64,000 nt of DNA, from the NCBI GenBank assembly GCA_037576195.1, contig CM075102.1:7874001-7938000 (forward strand), written 5' to 3'. Origin of the DNA: Phytoseiulus persimilis (Eukaryota; Arthropoda; Arachnida; Mesostigmata; Phytoseiidae). The notes beneath the pieces were generated by a model. That model ran no database searches. It saw only the letters and a program-made list of their open reading frames with translations, and was not told where the DNA came from. The position numbers and the translations under genes were made by a program. This document shows, one piece after another, positions 12,010-23,553 of this stretch (position 1 is its first letter; each line of letters opens with the position of its first letter).

Positions 12010-13587
12010 CTACCTGTTACCTCGCCAAAAAATAGCCCGAGCCGAGCTGAGAAGCCCGGGTCTCAAGTTATCTTGACGGAATGACATGGAATCGCCCAAG
12101 AAGTAGTGGACGGATGGCTCGACGATCGGACATTGCGTGTTGGGGATCTCTCATTGCCCTTTCGATTGAAAGTCGAGTTTCTGTCCGTGTCTGCATATTT
12201 GCGATAGGCTTGAGCGTCAAGGGACCTTCGAGGTGAACCCTACTGCATCCTCTAGAGCCGAAACCCGCAAAACGAACATGCCAAACTCCCCCCCCCCCGG
12301 GGAAATGGCGTGCAGTCTCGTATTAAAACCTTCAAGCGGGATCGAATATTCTCCATGATATCGGCTGCATGTGCAGGAGGACACAGACCCCTCTACACAA
12401 CCACACATTTCCTCGAAAAAAATTCGTTTCTACGAATGAAAACAAAGACGTCTGTCTGTCTCTCTGTGTTTCAGTGATTTAATCCATCGAGCTTCCAAGA
12501 GAAAAGATCAGGTTCAGAAAACTCGGGCATTTCTGGATGCTTATGCATGAACCTGCAGTGGCCCGTTCACAGCCAAATCTTCAAGAACTTGAGGTATCAA
12601 GCCAATCCTCTGGACTTTTTTCTTTCGTTCGCATCATCGATCCTTGAGAGAGTGTCCTGGATCACCCCATCTCCCCTTATACTTTGGGTGAGATAAAGAG
12701 AACTTTGGGAGAGTTCTAAGATGGTTCCGATGTGGGCTTCCGATATCATATTCCTGGAACGGTTCCGGCAAGATCATTCGAGGGAGACGTTCTAATCCTA
12801 CTAGGAGGGTTCCAGCACACTGACGCAGAAGCTGGCGGAATCCTGCAGGAAAAACTTGACAGGGGATGAGCGAGAAGTACCTGTCGGTACTAAGGAAGGA
12901 GTCTGACGATATGGATACTGGCGAAACCTTACACCGAGCCCGATGCCAAACTTGGCGGAATACCTTGACGGCTAGTATCTCCACAGGATCCCAAGATGAG
13001 CCGCAAGGAATTGATACGAATATGCCGGCAAAGTTCTCGAACGTCTACGGAAAACTAGTCTCCGTGTGCAGCCGCAAGCTCAGTTCATGAGCCCTATACC
13101 CGACTGCTGAGAAATCCGAGATACAACCGGAACTCCGCATCCGTGTGGTTAGGAGCAATCTAAGAACTTCTCGCCATCGGACAGATGCCCGAATTCGGTT
13201 TCCGCGAGGGAATACGCAAGCATGGAGTCGGGCGCGAGATTTTGTCGACTGATAAGTGTTGTTAGAGAAGTTGATGAGTTCGCCAATTTCCAGCTCTTAG
13301 CCGATCCTCGCCTCTTCTCCAGCGAATCCCTGGAATCATTCCCCGCGTCCAATGGACCAAGAGGAACTCGATTGACTTGCGACGTTCCTCCGGCAGTTTT
13401 TTGAGAGAAGTTGACCAAGTAGGAAGGCATTCCTCTAGCCTCCCTGGGAAAATTCAATTCTTGACCGATTGACATAGATAAATGAGAGAAATATGAATCA
13501 TCCTTCCACCTATCGGGCGCAAAAAAAAAGATCCGGAATCAGACGGGCATTTTCAACGAGAAATGAGAAAAAAGAGGAAGGGTGAGG
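12010..13587. other. No supported gene
   Basis: Several frames of 60-116 codons occur on both strands (for example 13149-13475 and 12634-12984 on the minus strand) without family resemblance. A short C homopolymer is present near 12290. Confidence 0.35.
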
Positions 13588-13620
13588 AAATTCCCGACGA
13601 ACGTTGACCACCCTGTATAT
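13588..13620 (-). repeat. Transposon end copy 1 (ATATACAGGGTGGT)
   Basis: Read on the minus strand, the block begins ATATACAGGGTGGT and continues through CGGGAATTT. A second copy of the same 33-bp layout is at 15007-15040, so it is a repeated terminus. ATATACAGGGTG-type ends are common in arthropod transposable elements. The body belonging to this copy was not resolved. Confidence 0.5.
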
Positions 13621-14394
13621 CCCTTATCCGTACCTAAAGCATATACGTAATGATTTACTCCGTGGGTATCTCTCGACCTTCGTGAAAAACCTGATCAGAG
13701 GACAGCGAGAGCGGGAGGGAAATCGACCTTGAAAAGCACTCCTTAGAAAGCATCCCCTGTTAGTTTTGCGGCAGCAAGTCCGAGCCTCATGCAACGAGTA
13801 CCTATGGAACCTCTTCTGAACTTCAATCAGAACGACCTATTCCTGAAGAACCCTTAAATATTTTCAGTCGGCCTTCAGCACTTCTCCGAACACCTCCCCG
13901 AAAATATGATCTGAATGATACCGTGTTCGACTTATGTATGAGAGCATTGGAGTTAGATAGGATAGCGTCTGACCCTACCGGTGTATAGCTGAACAGCATG
14001 CTCGAGTTTCAAGTGAAACTTGAGCTGTGGGAGTTCGTTTCGCACACACTGAAGCCTTCGAATCGCCTTTCCGAAACGCTCGGAGACACAAGAGTCCGAA
14101 CAGCGTTTCAGACGGGTGAGAAGGCGGCGTTCAACCAAGCCCAAAGGGATCTCCGAAAACAGGGAGGCGACGAAGAGCTAGTGAACGGAACTTCCGTGAA
14201 GGCTCTGAGCGAACTATTGTACTCTTGTTGTTCCCATTACTGACGGGGGCGGATTTCGGCATCTCGTTTTCCGCAAAATGCAGCTCATTCATGCGACAAC
14301 ATTTTTGAGCAATCCGTTCTATAGTTTTTCGTTTCATTCGAATCTCTGTTTTTCGAAAATTCACAAATTTTTCTTCGCTTTCCCACAGGCGGCG
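13621..14394. other. No supported gene
   Basis: Unassigned sequence between two transposon-related blocks. A frame at 13998-14243 (+) is short and unrecognised. Confidence 0.35.
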
Positions 14395-14510
14395 CAGCTG
14401 AATTGGCTCGTAGGATATGGGGGCCGTCCATCTGGAAAAGTGCTCAAAGTTACCAGCACCCCGCTCTCAACTACGAAAAACTAACGAGTCAAAGCAGAAG
14501 AATGTCGCCA
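14395..14510 (+). mobile_element. Element fragment, forward copy of an inverted pair
   Basis: This block is clearly similar to the reverse complement of about 14730-14850. Both translate to a conserved peptide; this copy reads KSAQSYQHPALNYEKLTSQS. Preservation at protein level suggests decayed copies of one element-encoded ORF. The family was not identified; a DNA-transposon transposase C-terminus is one possibility. Confidence 0.5.
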
Positions 14511-14699
14511 CGATAGTGGGTGCCGCGGAACCTCCGAAACTTGACCGAAGGGAGCTCTGTAACTTCTCGAAAACTGGCTCCAAGTCACGAACCCCATGCT
14601 AAAATCGCGTATTCTTTCTCCCAGCCAATCTATTAAACGTTTAGCGGTCGATGTTTTCGATCCATCGAAACTCGACTCTCGCCCAAATGGGCATTTTCC

Positions 14700-15040
14700 G
14701 GGAAAACACCAGGAACGGATGTTTTTTTCACGGCGACTTTCTTATGCTTTGGCTCGTCAGTTCTTCCCAGTTGAGAGCGAGATGCTGGTACCATCCGGCA
14801 CTTTTTGTCAGATGAACACCCTCCCACATGACACAGAGCGAACACAGTTGTTCCTTTCGATAAATGGGTATTCGAATGTAACGAAGAACGAAAGGAGGGA
14901 TTGGTTGGCCAAAAAAAGAAGTCGAATGGGCTACATTTTGCATTGAGAATTGCCGAAATCCATCCACTGAGCCACTGACCAATAACAGTCAAAAGAAAAA
15001 CGGCAAAAAAATCCCGACCCGATTTCACCACCCTGTATAT
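14700..15040 (-). mobile_element. Element fragment, reverse copy with terminus
   Basis: On the minus strand the fragment starts at 15040 with ATATACAGGGTGGT and crosses an A/T-rich leader. It then encodes a peptide ending KSAGWYQHLALNWEELTSQS, matching the forward copy at 14395-14510. A frame in the middle contains SPFDFFFWPTNPSF, resembling the Ser-Pro-Asp tract of mariner-type transposases; this resemblance is weak. Frames are broken, so it is a relic. Confidence 0.5.
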
Positions 15041-15303
15041 TGTTCTCTGCATGCAGCCATCGTCGTTTGTTTATTCACTTCAGAAATTTCTAGCAGGGAA
15101 ACAATCCGCTCAAGGGAGCTCTCGATTATCTCCTCCGAACGAGCTGGTGCTAATAAGTATCCCTGAATATGAATGCTTGGCGGATCAGGAATGAGAACTT
15201 TTTCGGAGCTTTATTTCCCAAACCATTGATCTCAATAAGAAACATTCCGGCTCAGTATTCTCCGGGAACCATTTGCTGTTGGGGACGGCAGTTTGTGATT
15301 TCT

Positions 15304-16383
15304 CTAAAGACCTTTATTGTGCTTGTAGCTCGATGCCATGTCAAACGGGAGAATGAGGATGGACTCGGGGCATTTCCCGTCAGTTATTCCTTCCCTGGGG
15401 GATGCAGTTGTTACAGATGGCGGACCCCAAGCCTTGAGGCTATTTTTGATGAGATTGCGAGGGAATTCAGGCGAGAGAACTGATACTCACCGATCATCCG
15501 GCCTGCAGTCACAAGGTCTCAGCTTCCGATTGAAGCACATTTCGATTGAGACGAGGGCAGCTTCTCCGAAGTAATCGTCGCATGTGAGCCTAGCTCGATG
15601 ATTGTAGGATTCCCGTAGAGTAGACATGATATCTTCCACATTGTACAGGTCCAGTGCATCAGCCTTGAAACGCCATTTATCTGGAAGCGGAAATACGTTT
15701 CGGAGCGATTCATTGGAGAGGGGCTAGCGAGTCTCACGTAATTGGAACATCGAGAACTCAGTCACGATTCAATGGGAAAGTTCACTGGAGAACCAGATGG
15801 AACACAGACAGGGAAAATGGAGACTCACCAAAAACCCTCCGACATTCGGCATGAAGTTCCACAAGCTTTTCCACGTACTTGGGGAAGAAGCGGAGCTCAC
15901 TGGAATCCGTGACAGTTAGTGGGGATGAGGGATATTCCCAGAACGACTTTAGGGTTTGTAGGTCTTCACTCACTCGTGCTTCAAATATTTTCCGAAAGTC
16001 AGATACGACCGGATCGCTGGATGCATCCTGGAGTCATTTCTCAACTCGCGCATAACTTCGCTGAGCCGCCTCAGCTTGGCTTTCGGTTGCTCGCCTGGAA
16101 ATCGTATCAAGCGTGAGGAGATGTGCTTCAGACCAGCGACCGTCGATGCCCCGCCATTCTTGATTTGCCGTGTCCGAACTTGAGCTTACCAAGCCACAGA
16201 TTGTACGCTTCGATGGTTTCAGCGTCCACATCGATTTCCCTTTCTTTAAGCGGCGGCGAATCCGAATCCGGCTTGAGACTATGCAGCGTGAACTGTTCAG
16301 GAGCATCTGCCAGCACGTCTTTGTCGAAGGTGTGTCGAAGTCCGCAGAGATGTATGTATTCCAGTCTGACATATGGTGACCCC
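15304..16383 (-). CDS. RNase T2-like protein, active site degenerate, 5' end missing
   Basis: Five minus-strand exons fit perfectly in phase: 16383-16190, 16094-15974, 15899-15829, 15680-15491 and 15394-15304 (TAG stop). They give 222 residues. Members of the family are secreted or lysosomal acid ribonucleases using CAS I (WTIHGLWP) and CAS II (HEWxKHGTC). Here CAS I reads FTLHSLKPD, keeping the His. CAS II reads KYLKHDELRFF: Lys-His kept, Glu replaced by Asp, and the second His-Gly-Thr-Cys block absent. The C-terminal half matches the family well: YNVEDIMSTLRESY, LTC, then ALVSIEMCFNRKLRPCDC. All introns have GT/AG ends, and the 73-bp intron after KH contains CTAAC. The signal peptide exon was not found; phase-compatible candidates are 16716-16657 and 16803-16781 but they do not encode a secretory signal. 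Likely a non-catalytic or altered homologue. Confidence 0.7.
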
Positions 16384-18036
16384 CTGTGGATTCAAGGTTT
16401 CCAATCATCTCAAGGAAAAACTTGACCGTCGCTGGGCTCTGCGACATAGGTGGGCATTGCTGTCCCATGAATGATCATACCAGGCTCCGAGCGGGCGCCC
16501 CGTTGAGCGAGAGGCTCTCGAGCAATTCCCGAGAAATGGTTCAACCTCAGAGAGGCAAGTATCCTCTCCTGTCAGCTTGACTATGAATCGAAGGATCGGT
16601 GTCTCGGAATCATCTACCTCGATCTATGTTTGACGATTCGAAAACCATCGACTCACCCAAAACCTCGCTTCTTTTCCGCTCGAGTGGGTAGCTTTGCTTG
16701 GAGCAGTAAAATCTGCCTGAACGTGAGTGCTTCGGATGAGACCCCTCCTGCGTTTCCATCAACCTCTCCTGCCCGCTTACGTTTCTCGTACGACTCCAGC
16801 TCTCTGGACCAAGAGACTACATTATTGGGTGGCCGATGTCAGTCGCCTCACCGATGGTATTCCGCGATTTCGAGCCCAGGCTTTCACGGGGCTACTACGC
16901 GCGACTAGCGTCACTCTATTATCTCCGAGAACACAAAAAAGTGAATTGTAGTTGCGTGCAGCCAGTTTCGCCAATGGAGTCAACATTCCACTCCCCACAC
17001 CTTTCCGTGCATATTTGCTATTTTCCCTGTGCATGCATTTTTCTGTATTCTCCACGCATAGAACGCAAAGCGTCAATGATGACAGATAGAAAATGCTGAA
17101 TGGAGTGTGACGATATTTAGGCGACTTCTGATCGGGGGTGAGAGTTTCGTACGATGTCGGGTTGCCCACCAACCGTTTCAAGTTCTCCAGAATCTCATTT
17201 CTCGTCTGCGGAGCCGGATCCGATGGCTTTGGCAGCGCGTCGGGGGACTTTTCCCTGGAATGAAGGAGGTATGTTCTTCAAAAAAAATCCTACTCTTGTT
17301 CGTGAGACACCTGAGCTCGACACCCGAATCGAGGCGCATTCGTAGCAATGTTCCGAGCGGACCCATCTAATGGAGGCGCATGACTTTCCTTCTCGTTCAC
17401 GCAGGGGATGGGGGGTGAGAGCATGAGTTCGAGCGAATAACGAGCTCGAATTCGATGGAGAACCGCGGTCGCTCAAGGCGGAAAGAAGCAGCTTCTGATC
17501 TGGAATTCCGTAAAGCTCTCCATAACTTGTCTATGGATCGAACCTCAGCTCTGCGTGGAAGCATGTCAGCTTCTACACTCGCAGAACGCGATTGCAAGGG
17601 TTCGAAGCTCTCGCCGTTCTGACGGGGAGCAAGACGCATGGAAACTCGGGACCTCGATGCCAAAGAGCCGAAGGTGCTTCCAGTGAGTCCCTGTCACCGA
17701 TTCGGATGGAGGGCTCCGGAAGAGGCTTCTACTCCAACTCAGAACCGTCTCAGACATGCTTCCTCAGGGACCGCGCCAACATTTCATATCGGCATTGCGA
17801 GAAAAATTCAGATTTTAACACATTGTAAACAACTCTCGGAGAGTTGAGCTCTCTTAAAACGAGCCAGCTCAACCCGCTTGCATTGTCAACTGCGGAGGGC
17901 GACGGCTCCCAAAGCTCCGGCGACCTCATCTCGAATAGCTCGAGCCAGATCGTCACAAAACGGCGGAATGAACAATAACGAGCATGCTCACAAACATGGG
18001 GAGTGAGTTTTAACCTCTGTGCGGGAGAACACTCAC
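16384..18036. other. Mostly unassigned sequence with a small plus-strand frame
   Basis: At 17455-17622 (+) an ATG frame of 55 codons (MENRGRSRRKEAASDLEFRK...) has a coding-like look. An ATG at 17638 is followed after 15 codons by a GTGAGT donor. These could be exons of a plus-strand gene, but no partner exons or family were identified. Confidence 0.25.
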
Positions 18037-20027
18037 CTTTGGATACCGGAAAGCTGTTTGTCTTCCGAAATCGCCTCTTCTGTCTTCGTAACGTTCTCCG
18101 TCTCGGGCGTCTTCGTAACGTCCTCCGTCTCGGGCGTCTTCGTAACGTCCTCCGTCTCGGGCGTCTTCGTAATGTCCTCGGTCTCGGGGGGTTCTTCGAC
18201 GTCTGCGGTCTCGGGCGTCTTGGTAACGTCCTCCGTCTCGGGCGTCTTGGTAACGTCCTCCGTCTCGGGCGTCTTCGTAACGTCCTCCGTCTCGCGCGTC
18301 TTCGTAATGTCCTCGGTCTCGGGGGGTTCTTCGACGTCTGCGGTCTCGGGCGTCTTGGTAACGTCCTCCGTCTCGGGCGTCTTGGTAACGTCCTCCGTCT
18401 CGGGCGTCTTCGTAACGTCCTCCGTCTCGCGCGTCTTCGTAATGTCCTCGGTCTCGGGGGGTTCTTCGACGTCTGCGGTCTCGGGCGTCTTGGTAACGTC
18501 CTCCGACTCGGGCGGCTCTTCGACGTCTGCCGTCTCGGGCGTCTTCGTAATGTCCTCGGTCTCGGGCGGCTCTTCGACGTCTGCCGTCTCGGGCGTCTTC
18601 GTAACGTCCTCCGTCTCGGGCGTCTTGGTAACGTCCTCCGTCTCGGGCGTCTTCGTAACGTCCTCCGTCTCGCGCGTCTTCGTAATGTCCTCGGTCTCGG
18701 GGGGTTCTTCGACGTCTGCGGTCTCGGGCGTCTTGGTAACGTCCTCCGTCTCGGGCGTCTTGGTAACGTCCTCCGTCTCGGGCGTCTTCGTAACGTCCTC
18801 CGTCTCGCGCGTCTTCGTAATGTCCTCGGTCTCGGGGGGTTCTTCGACGTCTGCGGTCTCGGGCGTCTTGGTAACGTCCTCCGACTCGGGCGGCTCTTCG
18901 ACGTCTGCCGTCTCGGGCGTCTTCGTAATGTCCTCGGTCTCGGGGGGTTCTTCGACGTCTGCGGTCTCGGGCGTCTTGGTAACGTCCTCCGTCTCGGGCG
19001 TCTTGGTAACGTCCTCCGTCTCGGGCGTCTTCGTAACGTCCTCCGTCTCGCGCGTCTTCGTAATGTCCTCGGTCTCGGGGGGTTCTTCGACGTCTGCGGT
19101 CTCGGGCGTCTTGGTAACGTCCTCCGTCTCGGGCGTCTTGGTAACGTCCTCCGTCTCGGGCGTCTTCGTAACGTCCTCCGTCTCGCGCGTCTTCGTAATG
19201 TCCTCGGTCTCGGGGGGTTCTTCGACGTCTGCGGTCTCGGGCGTCTTGGTAACGTCCTCCGTCTCGGGCGTCTTCTTAATGTCCTCGGTCTCGGGCGGCT
19301 CTTCGACGTCTGCCGTCTCGGGCGTCTTCGTAACGTCCTCCGTCTCGGGCGTCTTCGTAACGTCCTCCGTCTCGGGGGGTTCTTCGACGTCTGCGGTCTC
19401 GGGCGTCTTGGTAACGTCCTCCGACTCGGGCGGCTCTTCGACGTCTGCCGTCTCGGGCGTCTTCGTAATGTCCTCGGTCTCGGGCGGCTCTTCGACGTCT
19501 GCCGTCTCGGGCGTCTTCGTAACGTCCTCCGTCTCGGGCGTCTTCGTAACGTCCTCCGTCTCGGGGGGTTCTTCGACGTCGGCGGTCTCGGGGGGTTCTT
19601 CGACGTCTGCGGTCTCGGGCGTCTTGGTAACGTCCTCCGACTCGGGCGGCTCTTCGACGTCTGCCGTCTCGGGCGTCTTCGTAATGTCCTCGGTCTCGAG
19701 CGGCTCTTCGACGTCTGCCGTCACCAGCGGTTCCATCACGTCCGCCGTCTCGGGCGACTCTGTCACATCCGCTGTCTCGGGCGGTTCTGTCACCTCGTCC
19801 GTTCTGGGCTTGGTGACATCATCCGTTCCGGGCGCCTCCTCGATTTCCTTCGACTTTGAGGGCTCTGGTCCCTTCTCCGTCTTTCCTTCAGGTCCAAACG
19901 TAGACTGATCTCTGGCAATGGAAAATCCGAGCTTACGACACGTCATTCCCTCATATGTCCCCAGGAATCGCAGGTGGGAAGTTCCGTTCGACCAGCGCTG
20001 GTCATTCTCAAACGAGTAAGAAACTCC
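18037..20027 (-). CDS. Acidic Thr/Pro/Glu-repeat protein, internal exon
   Basis: The frame is open on the minus strand across about 2 kb. It ends exactly at a strong donor (CAAAG followed by GTGAGT, donor at 18036-18031), and an acceptor with a pyrimidine tract (CCATCCCTTCGTGCAG) lies before 20027, so it is best read as one exon. The N-terminal 75 or so residues are unique (GVSYSFENDQRWSNGTSHLR, then GTYEGMTCRKLGFS). The rest is about 60 nonapeptides of two main types, DVTKTPETE and DVEEPPETA, giving a strongly acidic, Thr-rich, presumably disordered and possibly O-glycosylated tract. All three frames are nearly stop-free because the unit is 27 bp, so the strand call rests on the donor and the unique N-terminus. 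Partner exons are unknown; a tail exon near 17995 is possible. The 355-codon exon at 23554-24621, also acidic at its end, may be upstream in the same gene, but phases do not join directly. Confidence 0.6.
18070..19790. repeat. Nested tandem repeat: 27 bp, 135 bp and 378 bp
   Basis: The basic unit is 27 bp. A marker variant (CGCGCGTCTTCGTAATG) recurs with GTAATG at 18304, 18439, 18682, 18817, 19060 and 19195. The steps are 135, 243, 135, 243 and 135 bp, so five-unit blocks are themselves repeated every 378 bp (14 units). The edge near 19730-19790 is degenerate. Confidence 0.95.
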
Positions 20028-20100
20028 CTGCACGAAGGGATGGTCGATATTCATCAGTTCAATGAGACGTGGCACCAAACTTGAGGAATCCGATTCGATC

Positions 20101-21870
20101 TGAGCTCAGAGTACATCGCATTGATGACATCGTCAGTTGGGAACAGGATATCCCATCAGACTGGAGGCAGATTAGAGCAACGGCGCTCGAGAAAACGAGC
20201 TCTAACGAGGGCAGATCAGGCGCACATCGTCCTATCAAGCTCTCGTGCATTCTCTGCAGTAAACTCGCAGAAATGGTAGTGAACAAGATGCAAAGATGGA
20301 TAGAAAAGGGAGGCGAATTCGGAGGGATGTAGAACGGCTTTTGATGAGAACCCATGAGGGAAGATTACGAGAATTCATTCACGATAGCATCTGCAATGGA
20401 AATGTAGAGGGAGCAGAGAACAGGGCTGGCCTGCGCTCTCCCCAGTGCAACGGAGGATTACCGCGGAATCGATCGATACGAACTGAGGTCAAAATTCTTG
20501 ACTCTGGTTAATCGACTGAGGCTGGATTGGCGTTCCTTGAGCGCTGCCCGCCTCTAGCAGGATGGAATACATTTGGAAGGAGGGACGGATCTAGAACAAA
20601 CTATTCGGACAAGGTGACCCACTGTCCACTGTACTATCCACGCTGGATAAAATGGAGCTAGAGGTGAACCTCAGCAAACAGGAACAAGTTTGCTAGTCCG
20701 GACGAAGAAATGGACCCGGAACTCGGGGGAGAAAAGCACCTTCAGGGTCCCGGGTCTATTCTAGGGGCGACAATGATAGGGGCTGATTGCAACCTCTCCT
20801 CCGGGGAACAAGTGAATTTGGAGACAGGAACGACATCCAAATCAAGACAAAATAACGCGCTCCATGTGGCGAGAAGAACCAGGAAGGGCAGCGGCGCCCA
20901 GATACAGGGAAATCCAGTACCGGAGTTCAATGAGTTCGAGCACCTGGGACCTGTCTGATTCATAGAGCTACCCAACACGACAGGAGGGAGCGACAGGTTA
21001 CTCTTGCGCTGCACGGCATGCACGTGGTGTTTCGACAGATTCGGAACATCCCTAACACAATGAGTAGCGACCGCAGTCGCGAAACGCTAGACAGATTCTT
21101 GCACGAATCGAGCCAAGACAATGGGACGCAGGACGATGGGCTCTGGGCACTTCAAAGAGCTAATTCGCTGACGAATCCGGGAATACGGGTCAGCTCGGCT
21201 CATCCTCGTTTGACGCGGGGGAAGCACAAGGTGAAATCAAAGGAATGAAAAGAATCGTGCTGATGTTCCAGCTAGGGTGGCTTGAAGCCTTCCTGAGCGT
21301 GATGTCGTATCTGTACAAAGAACCGGGGAGATTCGACGAGCGAGAAGAAACCTGTAGCCGTGGACCGATGAAGGCCTAGATATCTATGACTCTTGAACAG
21401 GGAACAGAATCGAAGATCTAAAAGAGTATGACAGGAAGCAAGTCAATCCTCGCCCAGATCTAGACCGCTGAGGCAAACAGAGCCCCCGTACCAAAACTTC
21501 ACTCCAAGGAAATTAAAGAGGCGACCTGAGCACGTGCCGAGAAATCATTAGTACGATGCCCCAGAGGACGTGAGTCACAAGAGGACAAAACACGTCTCAG
21601 ATGTGGAACTTACGTCACAGCGGTGGAACACCTGATCTTCGAATGTAATGACGCGACTTCCGCAAACAGATCCCGTGAACAAGATAGGTTTCCAAGAGTA
21701 AATGGAGAGGAGACAGGCAAGCCGGTGGTCTTGCCTCGCATGGAAGGCTCATATGTTGGTCATGCACTTTACAACGAATGCAAAATCTGGGTCGATAAAC
21801 ACCATATCATACGAATCGTCGATGAACCGAGACTCGAACCGAAGCTCCCAAAAAACTGATGGATGCGGAA
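20101..21870 (+). mobile_element. Second decayed non-LTR retrotransposon
   Basis: The first segment has the RT N-terminal pattern: IPSDWRQIRATALEKTSS, then HRPIKLSCILCSKLAEMVVN and KMQRWIE. Around 20600 the frame reads GQGDPLSTVLSTLDKMELEV, where the RT GDPLS motif runs directly into sequence normally found after the catalytic box, so the segment carrying the Asp-Asp motif is deleted. Near 21602 the C-terminal knuckle reads CGTYVTAVEHLIFEC (C-x8-H-x4-C), the same spacing as the element at 9.4-10.6 kb; the preceding Cys is lost. Many stops. It lies between the minus-strand exons at 18-20 kb and 23.6 kb, possibly in an intron. Confidence 0.7.
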
Positions 21871-23553
21871 TATCATCAGCTTCATAGACGAGAGACGGAT
21901 GGATGTTTCGCCCCCCCCCTCCCCCTCGTTTTGTGCCCGTTTATGAGGGTATAGCTATCAACTGTGTTCTGCGCACACAACACGACTCGTCACCTCGACT
22001 AGTCGGAGGAGAATCGCTCGGATTGAGTAGTTTCACTAAAGAGCCAAAAAAACCGAGAAGTGGCATTTTTCTACACCTTGACATCCGAGAACCTCGAGCT
22101 GAATGAGAGGAACTTGCCCAGTGAGCTCAACAACCGTTCTAACGGTACGTTATTTCGGATCGGCTGCAGACAGTCTCACCACGTCCGAACATTATCTGAT
22201 GTCAACTTCTCTTCGATCCAAGACTACAACTACACGGTTGTTCTGCATCAATCTCATCGCGGATTCTCGGAGTGTCCTATCTCTAGCGAATTCCTGGATG
22301 CTCCTAGTCCGTCAAGATCCCGAGTACTAAGAACCGACGATTCATCTTCCTCACTCTTCGGTCATGCGCCGAGGGCCGAAAGCGTCGGCTAAGAAACGTT
22401 AGATTCGATGATACTGAATTTTCGCAATCGTCGAAGCTCCACGGCTCCCAGGAGCCTCTAACCGAGAGTTCTCCCGTCGGATTTTCAGTCATCCATTGAT
22501 GGCTCTGCAATGTTCGCGCGCCAGCTCTGATTTCTGAGCCTGGGCGTGAATAATTTGAGTGCCCTTCTTCTTTGTTCATCCCGAGTTTTCCTGGATCTCT
22601 TTCGGATACAGGGGAACGAGAGCAAACTTGGGCTTTTTCACTGCGGCTTGTTGGTACCACAGTGGCGCAGGTTGTGCCTCACATGCGACTACATCACGAT
22701 ATACGGCATGAGCCGCCATATATGATACCAAATGGAGCCCCAGAAATGTGGTATCGAAACTACCTAACTTCGCTCTCTTCTTCGAATACCTGTGCGCGAT
22801 TGATCCATCAACCTCGAGTAGTTATCCAAACTTCCACCTAGTTGTTCTCAACACCAGGAAAACTGACAGAGTATGATAGACAAAGCTGACGCAGAGTTAC
22901 TGTCAGAATTCATACGCATGCCATTGCGCTGAATTTCATCGCGGACTCCAAGATTTCCTTGTGACTCTTGGGGGCAGAAACGTTATGGATTGCGTATTGA
23001 AATTCCTCCAATGGCCCAACATCAGTCTTGGTCGAAATCACTCGAACGTGATCGACCTGGATCTCTTGCATTCTCAGTTCTCAACTGACTCAATTGAATG
23101 TTGGAGAAGTTTGGGATTAAAAATGCTGATGCTAAATCGTCGCTATCGTTCCAGCTGAAGATCGCGTTCTTTCCCGTCAAGGACCTCGGCAGGGAACTTC
23201 ATGAATGAATTTCGGCGATATAATCAATTCAAACTTCGAGGAAAGTGCCGGCAGCTTCTGATGACTGGGCGTGGCGACCAGCGATGTCGCTCGGACTCGA
23301 CCGGTGACTCCTTGGGTCCTTGACCGGAATCGCCGTTCGGACAAGCCAAGAAGACAAGAAATCAAAACACACCATTTTGGATAATTAGGAAACCCAGAAC
23401 TCAGGGAGAGCTCGGACCTGGAACCTCCCGGGTTTTATGGCAAGTTTTGTCGTATGAACGGGAGAAATCCTTATTGGATACTGCGGAACGTTCACGTTTG
23501 GAGGTGTTCGAACGTAACGCTTTCCTGCCTGATAATTGATACGGAAGTACAGC
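21871..23553. other. No supported gene
   Basis: A coding-like plus-strand frame at 22060-22392 has no recognisable domain. If the 18-20 kb and 23.6-24.6 kb exons belong to one gene, this is intronic, and a missing phase-adjusting exon should lie here. Confidence 0.3.

Noticed and set aside
18070-19790. CRISPR-like array
   Set aside because: Units are contiguous without unique spacers, and the window is eukaryotic; it is a coding minisatellite.
18003-19908. Two plus-strand frames of more than 600 codons across the repeat
   Set aside because: They are mirror frames of a 27-bp repeat that lacks stops in all phases. The minus strand has the unique N-terminus, acceptor and GTGAGT donor.
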